The position numbers and the translations under genes are program-made. Of a stretch of DNA of 64,000 nt, positions 1-10,210 are shown piece after piece. The first letter of the stretch is position 1. Each line of letters begins with the position of its first letter. The notes below the pieces were generated by a model that did not search any database, was not told the DNA's origin, and was given only the letters and a program-made list of their open reading frames with translations. The stretch is from Coniferiporia sulphurascens (taxonomy: Eukaryota > Basidiomycota > Agaricomycetes > Hymenochaetales > Hymenochaetaceae), in the NCBI GenBank assembly GCA_002794785.1, contig NBBA01000009.1:186001-250000 (forward strand), given 5' to 3'.

Positions 1-1274
1 TACCGGAATCACTTACGCCAATGCGCCAGATAAATGCCGTTTTATCCATGCTTGCACTGGCCAGATACTGGCCATCATGGCTCCACTTAATATCCCAGAC
101 CTCGTCCGCGTGCTCTTTGAGGATGTTCGTCGTAAGAAGAGGAAACGCTTCACGCTTGCAACGATGGTCTGCATAAAGTGAAAAAGTTTCCGGTGTGTAA
201 GGTGCATTATGGTATAAACAGTTTGTCCGCTGATAAGTAAGCGCTTGTTCAATCAAACTTTTGAATCGGCGCAGAGGAATCATCGTAGACGGAGATATAA
301 AACCTAGATACAAAGTTTGATTAAGAGATACTTAGTGCTGAAAATTGTATGACGGACGTTGCAGGCTTGACAAAAGGGCTTTTCTTGAGGTACCTTTCGC
401 ACCGTCCCACTTTGCCCGACGTTTTAAATCATCCGCGCTCGAGCACATTATGAGGCTGCAATGACCGTCAATACGAAGGACAGGGATACATACAAATTGA
501 TAATTGTGCACCTTGAAAGTGAATGAAGCTCGTCTATGTCAATGTTCAAAGGCGCCAGCTCGTTTCGTAATACATGTAGCGCAGCGTTCACGTTTTGCAC
601 CTCAAGAAGCTCTAAATACTTCTGTTGACTTATAAGGAATTGTGCTTCCTAAATTCACTCTTAGCTCATAGTATCTTATAATATACATGCAAATTTGCTT
701 ACATGTAAGTCCTCTCTGTTAGTGACTCCCAGACTACCCAGACAACTGTCGGCGTCTGTCCACCGTCCGTCAAGAATACATTGTCGAAAAAGAGTCGCCT
801 CAGATGATTCCATCTTGTACCCAGATTCGGCTTCGAGTGTCCCCGCGGATTCTCTGTTATCTGCGTCAACATGAAAAGATTAATGGTAGATGGAGTGGAC
901 ACTTACGCGTATCCAACATCTCTCAGACTTTGAATCACCAGTCTCACAAACTCTTCCCTGTCTATATACGAGTCTTCAAAAAGGCGTGTCCCGGGTAGAT
1001 CTATGCGTTGGGCGACATGTGAGGAGCCTCGCGTTTCATTACCAGATATTACAGCTTGTTTCCGTCCATTCAAGACAGACGGGACAATGGCTTCCGTGAC
1101 CACACCATTCCCATTTGATACCGTATAAGCACCTAGGTTACGTGTTTGAGGTGCGGAAAGGGGGTTACCGTCCATAGGTACGACATGACTGTCTGAATTT
1201 GTGAGAAGGTTTGAATCGGGGGAGCCTGAAAACGCAGATGCGCCATCATTATCATCGCTACCAACAAATCTCAT
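1..1274 (-). CDS. GID7/WDR26-like WD40 protein, 3' part outside window
   Basis: This is the N-terminal part of a CTLH/GID ubiquitin-ligase subunit of the GID7 (WDR26) family, which helps target gluconeogenic enzymes and other substrates for degradation. Reading the minus strand, the first ATG is at 1274. After a disordered stretch comes a LisH-like segment (EEFVRLVIQSLRDVGY, then ESGYKMESSEATLFRQCILDG). A CTLH segment follows near 660-490 (FLISQQKYLELLEVQNVNAA). Next come the CSSADDLKRRAKWDGA motif and the block FISPSTMIPLRRFKSLIEQA. The first WD40 repeat is LKEHADEVWDIKWSHDGQYL near 120-20. The block order matches WDR26. At least four introns separate the pieces. The last visible splice donor (GTAAGT) lies at about 10-15, so the remaining WD repeats are off the left edge. 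Confidence 0.88.
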
Positions 1275-1377
1275 GATAGAGGCAGACGTCGAGCCGGAAG
1301 ATGATAGGGTTTGGTTACAAGTTAGATTATAAAGAACGCGGGCTTGAGTTATGCACCGACCAGGATCCAACTAACGG

Positions 1378-2213
1378 TCAGTGGGATATCGGACTACGTA
1401 GCGGCGACATATACGCACCAGAAACTGTGCTGTCGAGTCTCTGCCTTTTTCGCACGTGTTGAAAACCGCTCTGAGATCGTAATGATAAGGTCCCGGGTGC
1501 TGGTGAAGTTTCTGTAAACAAATCCTCCTGTCCTTCCTCAAACTCGAAATCAGTGCGTGTGCGTGTACGCGGTGATGTCGGAAGACTAAGATTATTATTT
1601 CCAGTTGCAGTCACGTTGCCACTAGTTCCCGAACTAGCAAGTGTTGGATGTGAAAACGCTCTAACCGACGTATAATTCGAAGGAATGTATGCGGCAAGAG
1701 GTACGACAGGTGCTGCCTCTGGCAAAGGTTGCTCACGGGATGCGCGGTCCACGGACTCTGCGCGATTGTGATCTGCGTCGCCCTGCGGCTCTAAAGCGGC
1801 GGCGGGCTCGTAGATGTGCGCGGGTGGATCAATGATGAATAACTTGCAGCGGATGGCACGGTTGGAGAATAGGATTGAAGAGGTCAAGGACGTAGAGCTG
1901 CTCCTGGGTGAAGTTCTTTGTGTATGACCGATGCAGGACGGGGACGTAAGAGACAATGTCGGGAATCTGAGGTTGCCCTATGTATATATTGCACAGATGG
2001 CAAGGACAAAGCAGGGGACGATGGTGCGTTCGCAGAGGACGGCGACAAGGACGACAAGGGTTGGGTCGATGACGGCAATGCTCTAGCCACTGCCGTTGGT
2101 ATTCGAAGGCGGTTTGTAACGATGCGACCCGCTTCGCTTGATGATATATGTGTTCTCAGCTCAAAGAATCTTTTATCGAGCGCAGTACCTAGACGTCGAA
2201 AGGTAGACGACAA
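1378..2213 (-). CDS. Unrecognised low-complexity protein, structure uncertain
   Basis: Two overlapping open stretches on the minus strand look coding but I do not recognise them. The downstream one (about 1956-1378) reads as a Ser/Thr/Pro/Arg-rich segment with a basic patch (QHVRKRQRLDS) and ends at a stop at 1378. The upstream one (about 2213-1884) is also S/P-rich. A third frame between about 1990 and 1840 reads IPDIVSYVPVLHRSYTKNFT followed by QEQLYVLDLFNPILQ, which looks more like folded protein than either. No clean ATG or splice pair joins these frames, so the true model may use introns I could not place. The gene lies 5' of the GID7-like gene on the same strand. It could be an unusual multi-exon gene, a decayed gene or partly spurious. 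Confidence 0.3.
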
Positions 2214-2428
2214 GAGGCCTCGAATGGCGTGTGCGCGCCCGGGTAACGCAGCACCAATGCATCATACACGTTCTTATGCTCTTATGTAGTAATAATGAAA
2301 CACTTAATAATATATGGTCACGGTATATCTTCACAGTATATTCTCTTTGGTAATAGTAGTACTACAGCACATGAAATACAACACGATGCGGGTTCCTGGA
2401 AATTTGCTACAAAAAACACGATCCACGT

Positions 2429-3447
2429 TCACAGCTCTGACAGTCGCCGGTTAGAACTTATCATGGAGAAGACCGATGAAAAAATAATGAATAGAAACTC
2501 ACTTTGCATAGCTGCAATATCAGTACTCTGCACGTACTCGTCAAATTCTTGTATCTGCTCCTGCAGCTCGTCAGTAGATACTAGCTCGTCCTCTGCACAT
2601 CGTGGAAAGAATTAGTGCAGTTTTTTTAAACGTCTCGACGCTACTCACCAACAACAAGAGTAATCTGGAGCTTCTTGATACCAAAGCCGATAGCGACCAA
2701 CTTAGAGGAGCCCCATACCAACCCCGGCTTCTCGATAGAGCGCACACACTCCTCAAGCTTTGCCATGTCCGTTTCATCATCCCACGGCTTGACTTCGAGT
2801 GTAACGACGGACTGGAATGTAGAGTGTGAATAACAGTTCATAGGACGAAAACGAAGATTCAGACCTTCGCAATGGTCTTCGGCTTAGACGCCTTTTTCGT
2901 CTCATAAGCCTTGATACGTTCCGCCTTAACGCGCTCTGCCTCTTCATCTTCGTCGTCTGATCCAAACAGATCGACCTCATCCTCATCTTCTTCGGTAGGT
3001 TTTGCCGACTCGGCGCTCCCTACGAAGGCCTCCCCGGCAGTCGATGTCCCAGGAAGCGAAGCGTGCTCTACGCCATACGAGGCAATGTGTTTGTACCAGC
3101 GCGCAACATTAGGGTAGTCTAGGGCGGGCGGTCCAGATCCGAGTAAACCGAATACATGAACATCGGCCTGAGAAGGTGTGTATCTGACATCGGTAGTGTA
3201 TGAGCATCAAGGAAACACGCCACGAAAAAAGCGAGACGGAGAAACAAATCTCAGTGACCATGAAATAAAAATCGGCATGTTTTGGCAGCGGTGTCTAGTC
3301 GCTTCTTGGAAACACGGACCATGGTGTGGAAATCATCATATCGAAGCGACAAGTGTCTAAGTGAGGGTCAAAAACGATCTATACTCACCCCTCTATGTAC
3401 GACCTAGTAGCGAGATGAGTCTCGAGTTGTGTGAAATTAACAGACAT
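2429..3447 (-). CDS. Translation elongation factor 1-beta (eEF1B-alpha)
   Basis: This is the guanine-nucleotide exchange subunit of eEF1, which recharges eEF1A with GTP during cytosolic translation. The joined protein starts [20 protein letters not shown] at 3447. It continues through a GST-C-like N-terminal domain ([12 protein letters not shown]...[10 protein letters not shown]) and an acidic linker ([18 protein letters not shown]). It ends with the EF1 GNE domain ([20 protein letters not shown], then [20 protein letters not shown]). The terminal residues AAMQKL come from a final mini-exon of eight coding bases (AGCTGTGA) at 2436-2429. That ending matches the family's usual NKL/QKL terminus, which supports the splice choice. 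Four introns are inferred, all with GT/AG borders. The length is normal and no key motif is missing. Confidence 0.93.
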
Positions 3448-3618
3448 TGGGAAGAAAAGCAGAATATATGGATCGATGGGCGTGCAAGAAGCAAAAAAAT
3501 TGCGTTTTATCCAGGAACTTCAGGGCCGGCATAAGTGGATACATATGCTTATGTCAGAAGAAGATGGCGATACCGGACGGTAGTTATAGTCACTATACAT
3601 AATACATACATACGAGAA

Positions 3619-6600
3619 CTAGCTGCCCAGCCAGATCAGTCTCTTTAAACCGTACTCCATCTTTGCCACCAACGTCGTCGCTCGCTGGGCATCCTCCAAA
3701 CTAACAATATCACCTTCCAGTACGAAATCACTGCGTTCGACCCCTACATCCCTGACCGCCTGTTGGACCGAACCGACTATCGACTCAACAGCTTCTTTGC
3801 ACGTCTTGGCACAAAGAAGATTATCGGCAGACTCTTCAAAGCTCTCCGTCGTTCGTTGTGCTCGTGCTGGATCTACTGGAAGAGCTTTGAACGCAGCAAA
3901 AGAAATTTCTCCAGTCACGTTTGTCAGAATTCGAGGGTGAGCGCTGCTCCCTTTTCTCGATGTATCGGTGCATTGAGGCGATAGTTGAATACCAGAAACA
4001 CTATTCGTGATGTTTCTAACGGAATAACTCGTGGTAGGGGTTGTTTCGCTGGATGTGTGATAACGAATCATGAAGCCATAGTTTTGAGCATGATCCCTGC
4101 TACCTTCATCCAGGGGTGAAAGAATATATGCCCCTACAGCCCTAAGATTAGCCGTGCGCATCTTCGAAATGACATGCACTACCTACCCTTCGTAATACTC
4201 ACGATTTGATTAAGTGGTATTCGCGAGTATCGGGAAACTTTCTCGAGCGTATAGTCGTAACTGACGATATAGAGCGCATAAGCACTCTGCAAGCCCTCTA
4301 CGTTAAAATTGTCCTTAAATGGTCAAAAATGGGGCTTCCTACCAAAAGGACAACCTTCTCCTCCAAATCACAGCCGACTCGCACATTCATCTCGGCCGGG
4401 GAAAGAAGCGTCCATCCAGAGAGCAGACACTCCCCTTCCGACAGCACACGGGAGACGGACGTGGCTATGCCTTCAGCTCGTATATTATCAATTCGTATGC
4501 GGTCTCTTGGGTCCGTAGACCGAAGCTTCAGGAGAAATTCGAAAAAAACGGAGAATGTTCGATAACCAAGCACAAAGTCGATAACTGCCTGTAAAAACCA
4601 ATCGCTGAATGTTGAAGAGTACATCCTATCGAGAACTTGAGAAAGTAGAAACGTATTGTATCTGAGAGTCTTTACCTCGCTAAAGAACTCATTCCGTCGT
4701 TGAGCATGCCGCTCAAGTCTCGCTTTCCGGTTCGCGTGAAGTCACCCTTAACATAGTCGCCATTAATGTTTGCCAAAAACTTGACATGCTCAATGGCAGA
4801 CTCACCTTCAATGCTGAAGTCCCCGCGCTAAAGTGTGTTCGTGAGTAATAAAAACAATTAGCTGACTATACAACCCACTATGCCCTACTGATAGCATCTC
4901 CATTGTTCGCCCAAATGTCATTGAATACCGTGTTAATTTCAGAAAGCCCGGCGACGGCGGAATTTGACAGGGCAACGGCGCCAAGCTGTCTGTCGAGTAG
5001 GTGCCTCGCGAATGCCGACTAAAAAGGTGTCAACGAGAATGTCATGGCAGAATCGTATTTTGAGGCGGTGCATGGACTGACCTGAACGACATTTGTCCTA
5101 TCCAAACAGTCAATGCAATTAACGCGGAAGACCGCTTTCTGCTCGGACATGAGGTTACGTCCGGAAATCCAAGTGAATCTGAGCATCTACCGTCAGCCAA
5201 CCCCCCGACCCGCAGGACTGATAGCTCTTACCCGTGTGCATCAAACGTCCTCCCCATTCCGCGGATAAGTTTTGAAATGTTTTCATATCTACTCAGCAAT
5301 GAGTTGCTAATATTTCTTAACTTCGAGACTCCCACTTACTTCATGCCCTTTGTTTCCGCATGAAAATCATATTCAACATATCTTTACAAGTTGCATGCGC
5401 CGGTGATAAACACATGAATATATGCCGAAGCGGTGACAAGAGGACATACTTAATATCTTTTGAACCGAGTTCCTCAACATATTCCCCGTACGCCTTCGTT
5501 ATGATGGCTTCCTTTCCGTGTTGTTCTGCGAGGTTCACTACTGTCTGTACGTTCAATGTTTCTGAGATCGAAGACCAAATAAACGAGGTCATACAGTTTC
5601 AAAACGTACATGAGGCCCATAACGGGGTATGGTCTTCGCAAAATGTCGTCGGATCGCGCCAAGATTCTGCTGGTGAGTACGCTCGGGGCTTAAGGTCGGG
5701 GGAGGTTTCAGACTGTAGCCAGACTGTGTCCAAAATAGTGGGACTTGGAGGCCCATGAGTAGGTGGGGAATTGTGCTAGGCGGTGTACACACTTGAGCCC
5801 CGAATCTGAATGTAGCTGAATACATTCGGAATACCTTCCCGCTAAGCATATGAAATCGTACTAAGTAGAGAACACAACATAGTCATTCATAAATTTACCT
5901 CCACACGTACGACGACTTCCGTTTCCACGAAATTCGCAACATTAGCATCGTCGTCGATGCCCCTTCGCTGATAACGGAGACCTGCCCTGTCTAATTATCT
6001 CAAGTTTCGTCAGCTTTGTTCAGAGTACGGGTATCCTCTTAACAACCTCTCGAGCGTCTTGAAATAACGATATAATCGACAACAGCTTCATCTTCCGTTT
6101 CAGAGGTCCCCGGATTTCTAGGGATATGGAATGAAGCTAGTTGATAAAACCCCTGCATAACCGGGAGCACATAAGAGTGAAGCTAATAGATAAGTGTTAT
6201 GAGGCATGACGATGAGTTGACGCGAATTACGCACTCACTTGGGCGTCGATAAATGGCTGTAGCATGTTTTCGTTCCACCAGAATTGCTTTGTGACGCGAC
6301 TCCATAAAGGCAGAGTAGGATAGGGCTCAGCAAGAACTTCAACATTTTCACTGGCGCTTTCCGAAGAACCTGAGGTAACGTTTCCGGACTGTGGCATAGT
6401 CTTGCGTTTTAACCTCGCCACTTCGTGAAGTTTATGTTGCAAGGACGTTGTCATATCTTGATAGGTGTCCAGAAACATAGTCGGCATCAGCGTTCAGCTA
6501 CTAACTGATCCCGAGTATTTTCTTGGAAGAACTTACCAAAATTATACGAAAAGTACATATCACCTTTGGTAAAAAGTTTAATACACTCCCTTAAGACTTT

Positions 6601-7647
6601 CTCGTCCAAATAGTTATGTTGATCATTCGCATTTGCAGGTGTCGATGGCGTAGACTGTTCCAGCTCTTGCGGAACTTCCAAAGGTTGCTTATCGTGACTT
6701 TTCCGCGTTCCATCTTGAAGTATCCTCCCCTCACCTGGGTCGTCGGAATGTCCCGACGGGCGCCCGGACAAGCGTGTCCAAAACGAAAGACGTGCGGCAG
6801 GAGTTTTAGTCAACGGTGCCATTTTGTCTGACTCAGACGTAGATATTGAGTCTGTAGAAGAGATCGACAATGTAGTAGATGGAGTAGGTGACGAAGGTCG
6901 GATTTGGGATTTGGGATGCATTGATGAATCCTTCACAACGTTCATGTCTGGAAGTTGAACATTCCCCGTTTGCACAGAAGAAGTTGTCTCGAGACTTGCG
7001 TCAGCATAAGGACTTTTCAGATTAAAAGGTTTCGTGACAGGGGAAGATGATGAGCTACTAATCAAGTTGGCTTGGTTATATTTGGCTCCGATAGTATCGA
7101 TGATAGGTCGCGCTTTGAACTCTTGCAGTGGAATGGCCGAAACAGACTTTATGACGTATACTTCATTTCGTTTGTCAAGGACTGGAAAAAGAGTTTATTG
7201 ACGTCTATGAGGTAAACAGAAGACAAAGTTAGTGAACGTACAAAATCCGACATCCTTCTTGGCCGTAACAACGAGAACGTAGGCACCGAAGTTAAGCTTT
7301 AAGCACCCTAGGACACCGAAAACTATAGCAGCCCTTTGCCAATCGTGGCCCGCATCTTGTACGTTAGCTGCCGATTTCTCGATTTCGAGGGAGTTCCCCC
7401 AAGATATGCGGATACAAGAGTCGGATCCGGAAACTCCGGGTATCATCGGGCGGATCAAGAGTCCGTCTGTTGTGGCAAGGATAGCAAGACGGTGGTAAGG
7501 CGCCGGATGACACATGGGAGGACATATAAACTCGGGACGCGGGCCAGCGGGTGGAGTACTCTGGACTGCGGCTGGTGGGGAGTCACTCAACGGCACTGGC
7601 ACCTGCCCCAGGTTCGATAGAGAGTCATATTGAGAAATATCCTCCAT
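3619..7647 (-). CDS. Sac2/INPP5F-like phosphoinositide phosphatase (SAC + hSac2 domains)
   Basis: This is a large multi-exon phosphatase of the SAC family, which removes phosphates from membrane phosphoinositides. The N-terminal SAC region contains VFGVLGCLKLNFGAYVLVVT and VIKSVSAIPL. A long Ser/Thr-rich insertion follows near 7060-6640, then LRECIKLFTKGDMYFSYNF. The core has SYVLPVMQGFYQLASFHIP, RAGLRYQRRGIDDDANVANF, and FSYIQIRGSIPLFWTQSGY, the last joined across an intron. The catalytic CX5R motif (CIDCLDRT in VFRVNCIDCLDRTNVVQ) lies at 5117-5094. Downstream, LLSGWTLLSPAEMNVRVGCD and ALYIVSYDYTLEKVSRYSRI correspond to the hSac2 homology domain. That domain argues for the Sac2/INPP5F group rather than yeast Sac1, and no C-terminal membrane anchor is visible. 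The 5' end is uncertain. I use the ATG at 7647, but the frame stays open upstream to about 7800 without another ATG, so an earlier exon is possible. Confidence 0.85.
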
Positions 7648-7967
7648 ATCTCGAGCACGGTGCCTATACAAGACCAGCCTTCGGAGGCTGCTTCTATGTA
7701 AAGAGACGGAGCGATTTTGTTTCGGCTTATAGTACCAGTCACGTAGCCAGAAGAACTTGAACTTCGCTTTTGGGGAATTCGACCTTAATCCATAATCAGC
7801 ACTTCAAACCCTGTGACAAGATGTAACGAATCTAACGATATTCGTACATACGTAAGTTCAGTACTATTAATAGAAGAATTAGATTATGCCGTTATTATGT
7901 AATATACCGACACCGTGACCCACCATCATTCGTCACCAAAACGCATTTCGAGTTGTTCAACTTCGAC

Positions 7968-8348
7968 ATGGCAGGACCGGCTCTCGAATTCTTTAGGTTC
8001 GCAATGTATCTCACCCTGCCTGTGGCAGCCATGATACATTTTGGGAAACCAGAATGGTATGCACAGAATGTTTTACCAGTGGGTTGATGTCCGATTATCA
8101 AGAGGCCACAGCTGAGCCTCCTTTACTTCTAGTACAAAGATAAAATATTCCCGGCGCTAGAAAAAACGCACCGTGTGCGTACTATATTTTCATCAGGAAT
8201 TCTACTTAATCATAACTCCGACTTTCCCATTTGCCAGGTCCTCCCTGTCGACCAGGTAGCGCTTAAGGAAGAGCTTACGAGAATAATGGCCGAAAAACGT
8301 GCCAGGCGGCTGCAAAGGGAGCACGGGGATCATGGCAGCCATGAATGA
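7968..8348 (+). CDS. PET100: Cytochrome c oxidase assembly factor PET100
   Basis: This small gene has three predicted exons and encodes a mitochondrial inner-membrane chaperone needed for assembly of complex IV. Exon 1 reads MAGPALEFFRFAMYLTLPVA and then MIHFGKPEWYAQNVLP, with the family's single N-terminal membrane helix and the GxP-WY motif. A GTGGGT...TTCTAG intron leads to YKDKIFPALEKTHR. A second intron (GTGCGT...TGCCAG) leads to VLPVDQVALKEELTRIMAEK and a basic C-terminus ending HGSHE. Length and layout fit Pet100. It converges on the serine dehydratase gene, whose stop is only 124 bases beyond. An antisense open frame over exon 3 is a shadow. Confidence 0.85.
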
Positions 8349-8471
8349 CGCGGTGTAATCCAGGTCCGTGCATCGTTCAGGATAGCATCTCAATTGATTG
8401 ACGGCATACTTGAAGAGATGAGAGACAAAGGACGGCATTCGTTACAAAAGGCACACTTTTACCTACCTCGC

Positions 8472-10002
8472 TCATCGCGACGGCGGTATGATCTCTTCCA
8501 CAGGGATGCTCCAATGTTCGCCGCCGCAGAAAACCTCCCAATTCCGTCCTTCCTTTAGGACTTCGTTGACCACCACTCCATATTCGATTAGTTCTTCTAA
8601 CGATATCTTTACTCCCCCGCAAACAATGAATACGACGGATTTTCTTCCGCCGTCGCTCATGTCGATCATTCTTTCTTGGGAGTTCATCAGGCGAGTGAAA
8701 AGATGAGGGTGATACGCCGGGGCCAATGTTGTAGAGCAGGCAAGCTCGAGCATAATCTTGTGGTCCTCTGGAAAAGTGCCATGCAATAAGATTATCCCAG
8801 CACAAGTCACCATCCTTTCTAACACACCTGCAAAAAGGCGGGCCGTATGCATAGCCATTTCGTCTGGGATGGTGGCACAGCAGACATGTCCCTGTCTTTC
8901 TAGCGCCATCTTGACAACTCTTGCGGAAGGGGATGTCGCTCCAAGGGAAGATGCCTTTGATGTAAGGTTATCGACGTGAGCGATTCTAATATTGTTCTGT
9001 TCATCGAATGAGTCCCTAACCCCGCCCGAAGGCGGTTTTCCTTCCAACCATTGGCCATCGTTAATGGATATTGAATGGTAAAAACAGGCCGATCCATGAG
9101 TTTCAAGCGCCACTACGGGTACTAATATACGAAATGAAGTCAAACGTGTAGTTATCTTTAAAAAGAACATCGCTGATAGTGCTCACCGTCATCCCAATTA
9201 GCCTCCTTGCAACCGTTTATGATGCCACCCAGGAGGCCACCACCACCAACACTGCAGAATATGGCGCTCGGTTTTGAGCGAAGTTGGGCCGCGATTTCTG
9301 TAACCATTGAACCGTGCCCCTCCCACAGTAAGGGATCATCGTACGCTGGCACCAGTATTCTGTAAGCCTTGTGAATACGATTGCACATTTAAAATGTCCG
9401 GGCTGCCAGCCTGGTCGTGCTCACGCGTGCGCTTCAAGCTGGGCTGCCTTCCTTGCTTCTTGTAAGGCTTCGAAATAATATCTGCCGGCTACAACCACCC
9501 GTGCCTTCTCTTTCTTTAAATATTCGAGCATCTGCAGGCTTGTGCCTTCCGGGATATACACTGTGCATCTAAGAGCAAGACGATTTGCGGCGCACGCTGC
9601 AGCGAGGCCTGCATTTCCTCCGGATGCGATAAGGAGATGCGCGTCCTTGCCATGCACAGCCTTGCAGTGCTGTGCGTAGAGTGAGATTCCCCTGTACTTG
9701 AACGATTGGGAGGGCTGCAAAATCTGTAATGTGCATGGTGTCTCAGCTGAGGCCGCAGTATAAAGTTCGGTTTAACAAACTTCGAGCTTAAGATAGACAT
9801 TGCAATCGAGCAAGTCCGAGAGGTGTCTTGATTGGATCAAGGGTGTCTGAAGCCAGAGAGGGGTTTCAACCAAGGAAGCGTCGGGCTGTGATGTTTCGCT
9901 GGGCATGGTCTGCCCGATTGATACTCTAGGTATCCTGTGCGATGTGGTAGACTCGTAGCCTCCTCCGCATCGATCTACTTGATTACTTTGCTCAATTGTC
10001 AT
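8472..10002 (-). CDS. L-serine/L-threonine dehydratase, PLP-dependent (catabolic, cytosolic type)
   Basis: This is a fold-type II PLP enzyme that deaminates serine or threonine to pyruvate or 2-oxobutyrate plus ammonia. Motifs in order are TPLIQSRHLSDLLDCNVYLK, the PLP-lysine motif PSQSFKYRGI near 9700, ASGGNAGLAAACAANRL, the phosphate-binding loop SVGGGGLLGGIINGC near 9240, ALETHGSACFYHSI, and C-terminal IVCGGVKISLEEL. No ACT regulatory domain follows, so the architecture is catabolic (Cha1-like) rather than the biosynthetic Ilv1 type. The ATG at 10002 gives an N-terminal extension. The in-frame ATG at 9906 is an alternative start nearer the conserved part. It is divergent from the alpha-xylosidase across about 208 bp. 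Confidence 0.88.
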
Positions 10003-10210
10003 GTGGAGAGTGTGCTACGGCCTACCGGCGAAACAGCGGGCCGCAGAGTCGACTGAACCGTTCTGACACGGCCCGCTCAACAAGTAGCACTCGTCTTCGA
10101 GGGAAACTCGGGAAACCCGGGGATACAGATCGCGCTTCGGGCCTCCAGAGATATCTATAAAGGCGGAGTATGGCGAGCGAACCGGCAATATTAATACCTC
10201 TCTAGATTTC

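Noticed and set aside
8202..8438. 78-codon minus-strand frame (MPSFVSHLFKYAVNQL...)
   Set aside because: It is antisense to the last exon of PET100, which is clearly coding on the plus strand.
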